Shown: positions 46,177 to 56,418, counted from the stretch's first letter. The stretch is DNA of 64,000 nucleotides from CAVYGM01 sp963768025 (GCA_963768025.1 CAVYGM010000011.1:1-64000); one strand, 5' to 3'. Translations and numbers: made by a program. The notes: a model not told the origin generated them from the sequence alone.

Positions 46177-47520
46177 TTACAACTTAGGCTCCCAGCCGGG
46201 CTGGTAGTCGCGGCTCCAGTACTTCATGGCCTTTTTATCCATGATTTTTCCGTTGCTGGAATCTATATCGAGATTTTGCCCCATCCGCGAAGCTATATTG
46301 GCCAGATGGCACATGTGTACAGTTTTGGCACCCTCCTCAATAGTCGAATTTTGCTTGGCAGTACCCCGCACGGCATCAAAGAAGTTCACCACGTGCAGGG
46401 TGGTCATGTCACCCCCGCCCCCCAGGGCCGTACCGGCTTCTTGGTTCTTGCTGAGGTTCGAGCGAATCAGTTTGCCCGAACGGTCGTACAGTTTGTATCC
46501 GCCCCGATCCACGTATACATTACCTTCGGTGCCGAAAATTAACGTACCCCGGTCACCGCCGAAGGTATTGTAGCCATTGCGGCTCTGGCCTTCCCACTGG
46601 ATAACTTTGTTGCCGCCGTAGCGGAAGGTCGCCTCCATGGTGTCATACATCTCCCAACCGTCGTTGGCAAAGTACCGCTTCGCGGCTTCCACTTCCACGC
46701 GCTCGGGATATTCTACCTGCAAGGCCCAACGGGCTATGTCTAGCTCGTGCGTCCCGTTATTGCCTGACTCGGCCGTGCCGTAGTCCCATCCGTACCAGTG
46801 CCAGTTGTAGTCCCAGGTTTCGCTGGTGTAGTCGCGGCGGGGAGCGGGGCCCTGCCACAGTTCCCAATCCAGCCCGTCGGGTACAGGGGCTTTCTTTTGC
46901 AGGGGTACTTCGCCGCGGGCGCTGGCGTAGAAGGCAATCGCTTTGTAAGCCTTTCCAATGGCCCCGTTGTGGATTTCCTTGATGATTTCCTGGGATTCGG
47001 GTGCGGAGCGCTGTTGATTGCCCATCTGAATCACCTTGTTGTATTTTTTCTGAAACTCTACCAGCAGCTCACCTTCGCGGGGGTTGTGGCTGCAGGGTTT
47101 TTCCACGTATACGTGCTTGCCCGCTTTCACGGCCATCCAGGTACCCGGCGCGTGCCAGTGGTCGGGAGTAGCATTGATGAGTACATCAATTTTCGGGTCC
47201 TCAATTACCTTCCGAATGTCGTTTTCGAGCTTGGGAGAATAATCAATGTATTTGGAGAATTTCTTCGCCGCCGACTCGCGCTGACTCTTCATCACGTCGC
47301 ACAAGTACACCAGTTCTACGTTGCTTTTTTTCAGGCCGATGGGCTCATAGTAGGCCCCCAGGCGACGGCCCAGGCCCGCTATACCAATGTGCAGGCGGTC
47401 GGCGGCTCCCATAATTCGGGTATAGCTCCTGGCCGACATCCCCTTGGTAGCTCCGGCCATCGTAACGCCAGCGGTGCCAAGGGCTATTTTCCGGATAAAG
47501 TCTCTTCTTGAATCTGTCAT
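46177..47520 (-). CDS. Tat-exported Gfo/Idh/MocA family oxidoreductase
   Basis: 447 residues. Twin-arginine leader (TDSRRDFIRKIALGTAGVTMAGA). Rossmann start LHIGIAGLGRRLGAYYEP, then NATPDHWHAPGTWMAVKAGKHVYVEKPCSHNPREGE with the family EKP motif, and GTHELDIARWALQVEYP. A periplasmic NAD(P)-dependent sugar dehydrogenase, type not fixed. The next minus-strand gene upstream is a Tat-exported isomerase; the pair probably works on the same carbohydrate. The export route agrees with tatC in this window. Confidence 0.9.
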   Translation of the reverse strand: MTDSRRDFIRKIALGTAGVTMAGATKGMSARSYTRIMGAADRLHIGIAGLGRRLGAYYEPIGLKKSNVELVYLCDVMKSQRESAAKKFSKYIDYSPKLENDIRKVIEDPKIDVLINATPDHWHAPGTWMAVKAGKHVYVEKPCSHNPREGELLVEFQKKYNKVIQMGNQQRSAPESQEIIKEIHNGAIGKAYKAIAFYASARGEVPLQKKAPVPDGLDWELWQGPAPRRDYTSETWDYNWHWYGWDYGTAESGNNGTHELDIARWALQVEYPERVEVEAAKRYFANDGWEMYDTMEATFRYGGNKVIQWEGQSRNGYNTFGGDRGTLIFGTEGNVYVDRGGYKLYDRSGKLIRSNLSKNQEAGTALGGGGDMTTLHVVNFFDAVRGTAKQNSTIEEGAKTVHMCHLANIASRMGQNLDIDSSNGKIMDKKAMKYWSRDYQPGWEPKL

Positions 47521-47642
47521 TTTGCGTTTTGAGTTTAATGTTTATAAGGGGAGATCTAGGGTCGGGAGTTGTAAGATTATGTGTGATTTTAAAATAAAAG
47601 GTTCAACTCAATTCATTTTCAACTCATGGACTCATGAACTCC

Positions 47643-48497
47643 TTAACTCTTTCTTGAAGCCTCCAGCACCCCCCGGAAATACCCTATCGACTCGGCAATG
47701 CCCGCCAGGGGATCTTTCATGTCCTTCTCGTATTCGAGCCCGGCTACGCCGGAGTACTTGATTTTACGGAGGGTTTTAACCACCGCCGGAATGTCGATTA
47801 CGCCCCGGCCCAGTTCGCAGGTTGTGCCGTCGTGGGTAGCCGAGGTGACATTTTTCAGGTGCATGTCAAATATCCGTTTGGAATATTTTTCCAGATCGAC
47901 GATCGGATCATTGCCGTAGCGTGTGCTGTGGCCGATGTCCAGGCAGAGGCCCATGCGGGGATCGAGGTCTTTGATGTAGCCCATAATCGTGATCGCATTG
48001 GGATAGATCTTATCGCCGGGCCCGTGGTTGTGGATGGCGTAGCGGATCGTGTTGTATTCTTTTACTTTTTGCTCCACATAGGGTAGGTCTTCGACGTTGG
48101 GAATGCCGATAATCAGATCCACGCCCACGCGTTTGGCATAGGCGAAGGCCTGATCAATGGCCGCCCGGGTTTTCATGTAAATGGGTCCCACCCCGTAGCC
48201 GGTTACGTTTGATTCTTTCAGCTTCGCATGAAAGGCAGCAATCTGCTCATCGGTACTGTTCAAAGGCAGGTGAAAATCCTTGATGCATAAATAATGGAGG
48301 TCAGTTTTGCGCATCATGGCCAGGGCTTCGTCCAGTTTGAAATGCAAAAAACTAAACCCTGCAATGCCCTGCCTGAACGTTTCCTCAGTGGATTTTGCGG
48401 GATTAGATGCTTCGGCAGCGCTGGCCAGTCCGGAGCCCAACAGCGAGATCGCCACAGACCCCGAAGCTCCTTTTATAAAATTACGACGTGTTGACAT
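47643..48497 (-). CDS. Tat-exported sugar phosphate isomerase/epimerase (TIM barrel)
   Basis: About 285 residues from ATG 48497 (MSTRRNFIKGASGSVAISLLGSGLASA, Tat-like leader); a longer reading to 48539 lacks a leader at its start. AP_endonuc_2 barrel: HYLCIKDFHLPL, DLIIGIPNVEDLPYVEQKV, IRYAIHNHGPGD, GLCLDIGHSTRYG, IFDMHLKNVT and VAGLEYEKDM carry the metal-binding Glu/Asp/His set. It is a likely partner of the oxidoreductase gene 123 bp downstream. The substrate is unknown. Confidence 0.88.
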   Translation of the reverse strand: MSTRRNFIKGASGSVAISLLGSGLASAAEASNPAKSTEETFRQGIAGFSFLHFKLDEALAMMRKTDLHYLCIKDFHLPLNSTDEQIAAFHAKLKESNVTGYGVGPIYMKTRAAIDQAFAYAKRVGVDLIIGIPNVEDLPYVEQKVKEYNTIRYAIHNHGPGDKIYPNAITIMGYIKDLDPRMGLCLDIGHSTRYGNDPIVDLEKYSKRIFDMHLKNVTSATHDGTTCELGRGVIDIPAVVKTLRKIKYSGVAGLEYEKDMKDPLAGIAESIGYFRGVLEASRKS

Positions 48498-48657
48498 GGT
48501 AGTTAGGTTAACTTTCTTTGGGTTAGGTTTATTTTTCAAGACGAAAAAAGAGACAGGTTCCCCTAGCTAATCCAAAGTCAGAAAAGCGTAGAAATTACCC
48601 TTGATGGGTACAAGCAATCAGGAAGAAACGTAAAAAAGTAAAGTGGAGAAGTACTGA

Positions 48658-49329
48658 TCAGGTAGCCAGATACCGCAACAGCATGTCGAGCCGCTCCTGG
48701 TCAATGCTTTCGACGGGGTCGTTGGCATGGGCTTCCTCGATTGCATAGCCGAAGCGTTCGAGAGTAGCCACAATGGGGTTGATGTTGGTCCTGTTAAGTT
48801 TCAGAGTAAGCCGAGCGTCGTCGGGATTCTCGTAGGTAGCGGTGGAGGCGTAAAAGCTGCTGAGGACTTTGGTACCATTGGATTCGATAAGGCGGCTTAC
48901 CTCGGAGAGGGAGTAATCGCGCTCGGCGACTTTGAGCACCAGCACGGCCCCTTTTTCCTGCACTCCCATGGCATCGGCAAAGCGTTCCAGCAGCTCGCTA
49001 ACCAGAATCGTGCCGGCCAAAAGGCCTTCCTCGTTGATGACAGGTAGTACCTTCAACGCGTACTGATTCACCAGCCGCAGGAGTTCGTATACATGCTGAT
49101 CGGCGGTGGCGTATACATCCTGATGCTGCCGGATAATTTCGGAAAGTGGGGCGTCGTCGTTGATGCTATCCAGCAGGATAGATTCGGACACTATACCCTT
49201 ATACACATCATCCTCCACTACCACCAGCTGCTGCACCTGATAATCATTCATCCAATCCAGCGCCGTACTCACCAGGTCGGTCAGTTTCAGCGTGGGTACC
49301 ATCGGATTGATTAAAGAAACAGCAAGCAT
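48658..49329 (-). CDS. CBS-domain protein
   Basis: 223 residues. Two CBS motifs in the first 120 residues (TALDWMNDYQVQQLVVVEDDVYKGIVSE; DQHVYELLRLVNQYALKVLPVINEEGLLAGTILVSELLERF), then an ACT-like segment (GAVLVLKVAERDYSLSEVSRLIESNGTKVLSSF). A cytoplasmic adenylate-sensing regulatory protein; its target is unknown. In related genomes such a gene often lies beside nadK. Confidence 0.85.
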   Translation of the reverse strand: MLAVSLINPMVPTLKLTDLVSTALDWMNDYQVQQLVVVEDDVYKGIVSESILLDSINDDAPLSEIIRQHQDVYATADQHVYELLRLVNQYALKVLPVINEEGLLAGTILVSELLERFADAMGVQEKGAVLVLKVAERDYSLSEVSRLIESNGTKVLSSFYASTATYENPDDARLTLKLNRTNINPIVATLERFGYAIEEAHANDPVESIDQERLDMLLRYLAT

Positions 49330-49411
49330 AGGATTGGGTTTGTCTTTTTCGAAAACTATAAAAAAACTGCATGACTATCAAATAACTTCGAGAAAGTTTT
49401 TTGAAAAATTA

Positions 49412-49436
49412 CAAAAAAAAGAGCCGCAAGCGGCCC
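49412..49436 (-). terminator. Intrinsic terminator after the alpha/beta hydrolase gene
   Basis: On the minus strand, GCCGC-TT-GCGGC is followed by TCTTTTTTTT. Confidence 0.65.
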
Positions 49437-49459
49437 TTTGATCTTCTGTGTCTGAAGCG

Positions 49460-50233
49460 TCACGCTAGTTCTAATAACGTGTGTTTTGCTAAAAATTGTT
49501 CCAGTATGACATTGAATTTCCGGGGATGCTCCATCATGGGCGCATGGCAGCACTTATCAATAAAGTGCAATTCAGAGCCTTCGATCAGCCGGCTGAACTC
49601 GTGCCCTACGTAGGGGGGGGTAATGGTATCGTTGAGCCCCCAAACTAGTAGCGTGGGTACCTTGATCCGGTGCAGTTCTTTGGCTAGGTTGTGCCGTTGG
49701 GCCGATTTGGCTATACCTACGATACTCATGCACTTAGGGATGCTGGAGGTGGTTTCAAATACTTCGTCGATGAGTTCTTTGGTGGCTACCTTGGGATCGT
49801 AAAAGGTGTAAGCTACCCGCTCGGCGATGTAATCGTAGCTACCGCGCTTGGGGAAAGACCCACCCATGGAATTTTCAAAAAGCCCCGAGCTACCCGTCAA
49901 GATGAGTCGTTGCACATTTTCGGGATTTTTGAGCGTATAAAGCAGGCCAATGTGCCCCCCCAGGGAGTTGCCCAGCAGGGTTAGGTTTTTCAGGTTTTTA
50001 AAAGCCAGAAAATTTTCCAGAAATTCAAGCAGAGCTTCCAGGCCCGCCTTTCGCGGAGGAAGTTCGTAGATCGGCAGGACGGGGATTAACACCCGGTACC
50101 GATCCGAAAAGCCATCAATTACGCCATCCCAATTACTCAACGCGCCGAATAGTCCGTGGAGTAAAAGCAAGGTTTCGCCCTGACCTTCATCAATGAATCG
50201 AAAGTCACCTTCCTGATGTACCTGGTATTTCAT
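49460..50233 (-). CDS. Alpha/beta hydrolase
   Basis: 257 residues. LLLLHGLFGALSNWDGVID (oxyanion HG), nucleophile elbow LLGNSLGGHIGLLY, acid in LLVWGLNDTITPP and His in HFIDKCCHAPMMEHPRKFN. The lid segment and length fit the MhpC/BioH-like esterases. The substrate is unknown. A solitary gene with its own terminator. Confidence 0.88.
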   Translation of the reverse strand: MKYQVHQEGDFRFIDEGQGETLLLLHGLFGALSNWDGVIDGFSDRYRVLIPVLPIYELPPRKAGLEALLEFLENFLAFKNLKNLTLLGNSLGGHIGLLYTLKNPENVQRLILTGSSGLFENSMGGSFPKRGSYDYIAERVAYTFYDPKVATKELIDEVFETTSSIPKCMSIVGIAKSAQRHNLAKELHRIKVPTLLVWGLNDTITPPYVGHEFSRLIEGSELHFIDKCCHAPMMEHPRKFNVILEQFLAKHTLLELA

Positions 50234-50495
50234 TTGTCCAAATAGGGTTTAAAAGTTTCGGGAAACCAGTGGATAGTGCCTGATTCCTTTCGTGTGAGTT
50301 TAGAAAAATTTCGCCGGTAATAAGACTACCTGCATGCTTGGATGTATAAAAATATATCTATTTTTCGAGAATTGTATGCTGACTCGTCCGCAAAGCTACT
50401 TCTTTTTTTAGGAAACGGGAGGCAGTACCCTCAAATAAATTATGAATATAATCTTGTAAATATTATATTTAAATTAAACTTTGACCGGAATAAAC

Positions 50496-51737
50496 ATGGA
50501 AACGTCCTATCCCATAGTGATCATAGGAGGAGGTATAGCCGGCCTGACCTGCGCCCATTATTTGCAGGCAGCCGGTGCGAATTACCTGGTTTTGGAGGCT
50601 TCCGATGCGGTTGGAGGGAGGGTGCGCACCGATGTGCTGGATGGGTTTAGGCTGGATCGGGGCTTTCAGATTTTGCTTACTTCGTATCCCGAAGCGCGCC
50701 GTATCCTCGATTACCCCGCTTTGAACCTGGGTTCTTTCCGCTCCGGAGCGGTTATTCGTCAGGACGATGCCTTTGTCGAAATGACCGATCCGTTCAAAGA
50801 GCCGCTCACTGTGTTGAAGTCCCTGACGGCCCCCGTCGGCTCACTGACCGACAAGCTTCGGCTGCTGGAATTGATGCAGGAAGTGAATAGGGTTTCAAAA
50901 ACAACCGATTTCTTTCGGGATGAGGATACCTCCACGGTTGAGTATTTGCATGAGTACGGGTGGAGCCCCAAAATGATCGCTACTTTTTTCAAGCCTTTCT
51001 TTGGCGGGGTTTTTCTTGAAAACGACCTGGTTACGTCCAGTAATTTTTTTCGGTTTGTGTATAAGCAATTTTACAACGGGGAGGCCGTACTGCCCGCCGG
51101 AGGGATGCAGGCTATTCCCGAACAACTGGCCGCGGGCTTTCCCGCCGGAAAGATTCGGCTCAATACCCCGGTAGCCTCCTTGGATGGAACGAGGATTCAG
51201 CTGGCAAACGGGGAAAGTATTCGGGCCGGGAAAGTAGTGCTGGCTACGGATGCCGCCACCGCCGACCGCCTGTTGGGTACCTCAGGAAGCAGGGAGTACA
51301 ACGTCACTACCTGTACCTACTTCGCGGCAGACCGCTCCCCACTCCCCAAAAAAATGCTGGTTCTTAATCCCAATCGGCTTTCGGTGGTGCATCATTTGTG
51401 CATTCCGAGCGATGTGGTGCCGTCGTATGCTCCCGAAGGGAAGAGCCTGATTTCAGTTTCTACCCAGGGAATAGAGCTATCGGACGAAAGAAAACTAGCC
51501 ATGGATATTCAGCTGGAACTCGGGCAGTGGTTTGGTACAGAAGTGGAGAGTTGGCGTCATTTGCGAACCTATCACCTTCCGCAAGCCCTGGTCAAATTTG
51601 AAGCGGGTAGTAGAATGGAGAATCTGCGGCTATCGGCTGACTTGTACCGCTGTGGGGATTATACGGCCTACCCTTCCCTGAATGCTGCCATGCAGACCGG
51701 TCGGGAGGTGGCCGAAATGCTTCTGACTCAGGGGTAG
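50496..51737 (+). CDS. FAD-dependent amine-oxidase/desaturase-type oxidoreductase
   Basis: About 413 residues from ATG 50496 (METSYPIVIIGGGIAGLTCAHYL). FAD dinucleotide motif GGGIAGLTCAHYLQAAG, then LEASDAVGGRVRTD, GFRLDRGFQILLTSYPEA, and a C-terminal FAD contact YRCGDYTAYPSLNAAMQTGREVAE. It resembles protoporphyrinogen-oxidase/phytoene-desaturase-like proteins; the substrate is not assignable. The AT-rich gap before it (50234-50495) holds no gene. It ends 2 bp from the convergent LytTR gene. Confidence 0.85.
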   Translation: METSYPIVIIGGGIAGLTCAHYLQAAGANYLVLEASDAVGGRVRTDVLDGFRLDRGFQILLTSYPEARRILDYPALNLGSFRSGAVIRQDDAFVEMTDPFKEPLTVLKSLTAPVGSLTDKLRLLELMQEVNRVSKTTDFFRDEDTSTVEYLHEYGWSPKMIATFFKPFFGGVFLENDLVTSSNFFRFVYKQFYNGEAVLPAGGMQAIPEQLAAGFPAGKIRLNTPVASLDGTRIQLANGESIRAGKVVLATDAATADRLLGTSGSREYNVTTCTYFAADRSPLPKKMLVLNPNRLSVVHHLCIPSDVVPSYAPEGKSLISVSTQGIELSDERKLAMDIQLELGQWFGTEVESWRHLRTYHLPQALVKFEAGSRMENLRLSADLYRCGDYTAYPSLNAAMQTGREVAEMLLTQG

Positions 51738-51739
51738 GA

Positions 51740-52066
51740 TCAGGCAGTGAATAATTCTTTCACTTCGTTCCACCTTCTTCGAGAGACTACCATCTGACTG
51801 CCATCGGTGAGTACGGCCGTTCGCTCGTTGGGATTGAGATTTTTTACAAAGACCGCGTTGATGATGCAGTTTTTGTGAATGCGTAGAAAGCATTTTGGGA
51901 AAGCACTTTCGTAAGTACCTAATGTACGGGAGGAAGTGAACTGGGAACCGTCGGCCAGGGTAAACACCGTATAATTACCCTCTCCGTTCAGACGTATCAC
52001 ATTCTGAACTGGAAAGGGTAAGTGGTGCTTGAATTGGAGATGAGGGAGATTTAAGACAGTATTCAT
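51740..52066 (-). CDS. Stand-alone LytTR DNA-binding protein
   Basis: 108 residues with only a LytTR domain: NVIRLNGEGNYTVFTLADGSQFTSSRTLGTYES, FLRIHKNCIINAVFVKNLNPNE, AVLTDGSQMVVSRRRWNEV. No receiver or membrane part, unlike most AgrA/LytR regulators. It probably binds DNA as a dimer; target and signal are unknown. Confidence 0.88.
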   Translation of the reverse strand: MNTVLNLPHLQFKHHLPFPVQNVIRLNGEGNYTVFTLADGSQFTSSRTLGTYESAFPKCFLRIHKNCIINAVFVKNLNPNERTAVLTDGSQMVVSRRRWNEVKELFTA

Positions 52067-52183
52067 TTCTGGATTAGGATGTGGATGACACCCGCCTATT
52101 TATTTTGCAAAGTAGGGCTATACCCATCACTTTCTCAATACCGTAAATCCGGTATTTTTAGTAATTTAATTGGTTTAAATAGC

Positions 52184-52220
52184 AAAAACGCCATTTTCTG
52201 TACCGGAAAATGGCGTTTTT
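52184..52220 (-). terminator. Intrinsic terminator after fadJ
   Basis: AAAAACGCCATTTTC/GAAAATGGCGTTTTT, a 15-bp stem around TGTACCG, 31 bp past the fadJ stop on the minus strand. Confidence 0.75.
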
Positions 52221-52250
52221 GTTGTATAAAGTAAGGTGGATTTGCAATGA

Positions 52251-54421
52251 CTAACTAGGAGGTAGTGCTAATGGTTTGTCCGATCCGGCCAGTTTCCGCA
52301 GTCCTTCCGTAGGCCGGAAACGCGCACCGTAGGCATCGGCCAGTCGGTCGCATTCGGCTACGAAGGCGTTGGTGCCTATGTAGTCTACAAAAGAAAGCGC
52401 CCCCCCCGTGTAGGCCGGGAAGCCCCAGCCCAGGATGGAGCCCAGGTCGGCGTCGAGGCGGGTGCGGATTACTCCTTCCTCAAAGCAACGGACCGCTTCC
52501 AGGGCCTGCCGGTACAGCAGGCGCTTTTGTACTTCCTCTACGGATGGTTGCGCGTCGGCTACGGGGAAAAAGTCGGTCAGGCCGGGCCATAGGTACTTGG
52601 AGGCTCCGTCGGGGTACTCGTAGAAGCCGCCTTTGGTTTTGCGGCCGCTGCGGCCCAGATCCACAAACTGCCGGCTTAGCTGATAGCTCGTGTCGGTGTC
52701 GTCCAGGGCGCCGTCGGCGATGGCTTGAGAGGCAATCTTATAGACGAGGTCCAGGGCTACCTCGTCGGTAACGGCCAGGGGGCCAACGGGCATACCGGCC
52801 TGTTTGGCGGCGTTTTCGATCAGTACGGGGTCTACGCCGTCTTTGAGGAGTTCCATGCCCTCGGTGGCAAACGTCATGAAGCAGCGGGTGGTGTAAAAAC
52901 CGCGCGAATCGTTGACCACGATGGGCGTTTTACGGATTTTGCGCACGTAGTCTATCGCCACGGCCAGGGCGTAGTCGGAGGTTTGCTTGCCTACGATGAT
53001 TTCCACCAGCGCCATTTTGTCTACGGGCGAAAAGAAGTGGATACCGATAAAATTCCCGGGTTTCTGCGCAAAATCGGCCAGGCCCGTAATGGGCAGGGTG
53101 GAGGTATTGGAGCCAAAAACGCCGTTCTCCACCAGCATGGGTTCCGACTCCCGGATCACCTGCGCCTTCACGTCCCGGCTTTCAAACACTGCCTCCACAA
53201 TCAGGTCACAGCCTTGCAGGTCGGCGGCCTCGCCGGTGGGTGTGATCAGGCTCAGGGTACCTTCGGCTTTGGCGGCGTCCATTTTACCCCGGCTGATGGC
53301 TTTATCCAGCAGCTTACGCGAGTAGCCCCTGCCTTTTTCGGCGGCCTCGGCGCTCACGTCTTTCAGCACTACCTCCATGCCCGCCAGGGCCGACACGTAG
53401 GCGATGCCCGCGCCCATGAGGCCCGCGCCCAGAATGCCTACCTTTTTCACGTCGGTTTTGTCAATGCCCTTGGGGCGGCTCGCGCCCTTGTTGGCGCTGT
53501 TGAGGCCCAGAAACATCGTCCGGATCAGGTTGCCGGCTTCTTTGGAGCGGGCCACCTTCACAAAATGCCGGGCTTCGATCTCGATGGCCCGGTCCATATT
53601 GACCTGCAAGCCCTCGTACACGCAGGACAGAATGTCCAGCGGGGCGGGGTAGTTGCCTTTGGTTTTTTCCATCGGTCATCGCCGTGCCGATGGTGAACAT
53701 CTGCATGCCCGTCGGGCTCTGCACGCCGCCACCGGGTACTTTATAATTTTCGCGGGCTTCGATCTTACCGGTTTTCTTACTGACCTGATCCCAGGGCTGC
53801 ACGGGGGCTGGGGTTGGCCTCGATCCAAGCCTGGGCGGCCTGCATCATGAGCTTCGGGGGTGGCGGCTACTGCATCTACCATGCCCAGTTTCAGGGCTTC
53901 CTGCGGGGGCTACCTCTTTGCCTTCCAGCATCAGGGGCAGGGCGGCTTCCATGCCGATCATGCGGGGCAGGCGCTGCGTGCCGCCGCCACCGGGCAGCAG
54001 GCCGAGCTTCACCTCGGGCAGGCCGATTTTGGTTTTGGGGTTATCGAGCGCGATGCGGTGGTGGCAGGCCAGGCATACCTCGTAGCCGCCCCCCAGCACG
54101 GTGCCGTTGATGGCCGCCACGAGGGGCTTGCCCTGGGTTTCCATGCGGCGAAAGAGGCGGTTGAGGCCCATGGATACTTCCAGCATGTCGCGGGGGTCTT
54201 TGTCCTGATTGCGCAGGATCATTTTGAGGTCCGCCCCGGCGATAAACTCCGGTTTGGCGGAGGTGACGATGATGCCTTTTACCTCCGTATCCGTCAAAGG
54301 CTTTCTCCAAAGCAGCCTCAAACTCAGGCAGGGAGGTATCGTTGAGGACGTTCATCGGCGACGACGTCATGTTCCAGGTAATAATGGCCAGGTTCTGGTC
54401 TACTTTATAGTCTATTTCCAT
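52251..54421 (-). CDS. fadJ: 3-hydroxyacyl-CoA dehydrogenase/enoyl-CoA hydratase (FadJ-type, frame broken five times)
   Basis: Read from ATG 54421, about 720 residues once repaired. Enoyl-CoA hydratase part: AIITWNMTSSPMNVLND, GIIVTSAKPEFIAGADLKMI, INGTVLGGGYEVCLACHHRIA, LPEVKLGLLPGGGGTQRLPR. Dehydrogenase part: KKVGILGAGLMGAGIAYVSALAG (NAD motif), FGSNTSTLPI, GIHFFSPVDKMALVEII, NDSRGFYTTRCFM, and C-terminal helices. It catalyses the hydration and oxidation steps of fatty-acid beta-oxidation. Breaks: 54296 (T-run), 53905-53909 (G5), about 53850, 53803-53807 (G5) and 53663-53668 (T6). Nearly all are homopolymers, so base-calling error is very likely. Confidence 0.85.
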
Positions 54422-54518
54422 GTTGATGAGGTTTATCGTAGCGCAAAATAATCCGGAAAGCTTTCGGATGTATCTGTTTTGTATTTTCCTATCTTGCAAA
54501 AGAACAAAAAATCCACGC

Positions 54519-54964
54519 ATGCGTCCAAACCATTCCTATTTATCAGCTCTTCACCGTATAAAAATCTCACTCGCCACCCTGCTCCTATTCCTCACCCTGT
54601 TCGGAGCCTGCAAGAAAGGCCCCGAGGACATCGGCCCCTGCGGGGTGAAGAATCCCGTCGAAGAACTGCCCTGGCTGAAAGAGGAGATTGAACGGCTTTC
54701 AAAGTTTGCCCCCCTTCGGACAACTATGCTTTTTTTACGATCGTGTACAAAGGAGAGAGGGTCTTTTGGCTCTACGTACCATAGATGCCTCAGATTTTTC
54801 ATACCTACCGGACTTGCGATGGAAAACTCAGATATGTAGACTTCGCAAAGCCCATGGATGAGGAAACGAAAAGATTTGCCGAATTGCTCCGAAACCCAAC
54901 ATTGGCCTGCCCTTATTTGATCTGGAGTTCGGTCGTATTTCAAAACCGGGGTACTTGCCCCTAA
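54519..54964 (+). pseudogene. Small lipoprotein gene, frameshift plus amber codon
   Basis: MRPNHSYLSALHRIKISLATLLLFLTLFGACKKG is a lipoprotein leader (lipobox LFGAC). It continues PCGVKNPVEELPWLKEEIERLSK, then changes frame in a run of six C near 54703 to DNYAFFTIVYKGERVFWLYVP, hits TAG, and continues in frame as MPQIFHTYRTCDGKLRYVDFAKPMDEETKRFAELL to 54964. I know this kind of short secreted protein from Bacteroidota but no function. It lies on the opposite strand between fadJ and fadA. Confidence 0.6.
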
Positions 54965-54994
54965 CTTAAAATCCGAATATTTACTTTGTATCCT

Positions 54995-55209
54995 ATGAAA
55001 AAGATTTTCTCTATAATCTGCGCAGTTATTTCTGCTTTTTCTGTATCATCTGGACAGCCTTGTAGCAACGGAGTCAATCCCTGTGGTGATTCATATACTA
55101 AATCCAATGGACCTACTGTGCTGACATCCGAGGGAACAGCGGTCTTTACCTACACTTCGCAGCCCTTAGCCCCCTGCGATGAGAGTACTATCGCTGACAG
55201 CGTTGTAAC
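54995..55209 (+). pseudogene. 5' fragment of a small secreted protein gene
   Basis: MKKIFSIICAVISAFSVSSGQ is a signal peptide, followed by PCSNGVNPCGDSYTKSNGPTVLTSEGT. The frame then runs into the antisense of fadA, so the original 3' end seems lost at the fadA stop codon. Low-complexity Cys/Gly/Asn/Ser content. It could also be a short intact peptide gene read past its true end. Confidence 0.4.
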
Positions 55210-56418
55210 TTACCCCACCCGCTCAAACACCGTCGCTACCCCCATACCGCCGCCGATGCAGAGCGTGGCGAGGCCGGTGGTGAGGTCGCGGCGTTCGAGC
55301 TCGTCGAGCAGGGTGGCCGTGATGATGGCCCCCGTGGCTCCCAGCGGGTGGCCCAGGGCAATGGCCCCGCCGTTGACGTTGAGCCTGCCATGATCGGCCC
55401 CTAACAGCTCCATGAAGTACATCGGAATGGCCGCGAAAGCCTCGTTTACCTCAAATAGATCGATGTCGTTCATCGTCATGCCGGCGCGTTTCAGTACCTT
55501 TTGGGTGGCGGGTACAGGGCCGGTGAGCATGATGGTCGGTTCGGTGCCGATGACCGCAAAGCCCCGAATGCGGGCGCGGGGTTTCAGGCCCAGCTTTTCG
55601 CCCATTTCCTTACTGCCGATGAGGATACCGGCGGCTCCGTCCACAATCTGCGAGGAATTGCCCGCGTGGTGCACGTGGCTAATGTGCGTGAGGGCGGGGT
55701 ACTTCATCAGGGCCAGGGCATCCAGCCCCATCTGACCGATTTTCTCAAAAGCGGGGTTCAACTTGCCGAGCGACTCCACCGTAGTGCCGGGCCGGACGCC
55801 CTCGTCGTAGTCGAGCAGGGTACTACCCAGCTCGTCCTCGATGGCTACCAGCGAGCGGCCGAAACGGCGATCCTGCTGCGCCTCCACCGCCCGGCGGTAC
55901 GACTCGGCCGCGTAGGTATCCACATCCGTACGCGAGTAGCCGTGTTTGGTGGCGATGAGGTCGGCGGAGATACCCTGCGGTACAATCTTGTGCTGGGCCA
56001 CGATCTGCGGATTCATGAAGAGCGCGCCGCCGTCGGAGCCCATCGGTACCCGCGACATGGACTCCACGCCCCCGGCGATAATAAGGTCTTCCTGCCCGGA
56101 CATGATGCGGGCGGCGGCCATGTTGATGGCTTCCAGGCCCGACGAGCAGAAGCGGTTGAGCTGCACGCCCGCCACGCTTTCGGCGTAGCCGGCCTCAATC
56201 ACTGCCGTGCGGGCAATGTCGGCTCCCTGCTCGCCGATGGGCGTCACGCAGCCCATGATCACGTCGTCTACCAGGGAAGTATCCAGATTATTCCGCTCAC
56301 GGAGGTATTTCAGAACGGTAGTCAGTAAGTGTACAGGCTGCACTTGGTGCAAGGCTCCGTCGGATTTGCCGCGCCCGCGGGGTGTACGGACGGCGTCGTA
56401 AATATAGGCTTCGGCCAT
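55210..56418 (-). CDS. fadA: Acetyl-CoA C-acyltransferase (thiolase)
   Basis: About 402 residues from ATG 56418 (MAEAYIYDAVRTPRGRGKSDG). Active-site Cys in LNRFCSSGLEAINMAAARIMSG, His in NVNGGAIALGHPLGATGA, and second Cys in TLCIGGGMGVA. It cleaves 3-ketoacyl-CoA to acetyl-CoA, the last step of beta-oxidation, and probably works with FadJ. The two genes are normally adjacent; here about 800 bp of opposite-strand lipoprotein sequence lies between them. Confidence 0.93.
   Translation of the reverse strand: MAEAYIYDAVRTPRGRGKSDGALHQVQPVHLLTTVLKYLRERNNLDTSLVDDVIMGCVTPIGEQGADIARTAVIEAGYAESVAGVQLNRFCSSGLEAINMAAARIMSGQEDLIIAGGVESMSRVPMGSDGGALFMNPQIVAQHKIVPQGISADLIATKHGYSRTDVDTYAAESYRRAVEAQQDRRFGRSLVAIEDELGSTLLDYDEGVRPGTTVESLGKLNPAFEKIGQMGLDALALMKYPALTHISHVHHAGNSSQIVDGAAGILIGSKEMGEKLGLKPRARIRGFAVIGTEPTIMLTGPVPATQKVLKRAGMTMNDIDLFEVNEAFAAIPMYFMELLGADHGRLNVNGGAIALGHPLGATGAIITATLLDELERRDLTTGLATLCIGGGMGVATVFERVG

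Noticed and set aside
52251..54421. Programmed frameshifting in fadJ
   Set aside because: Five shifts in different homopolymers and no slippery-site or stimulator pattern; sequencing error is far simpler.
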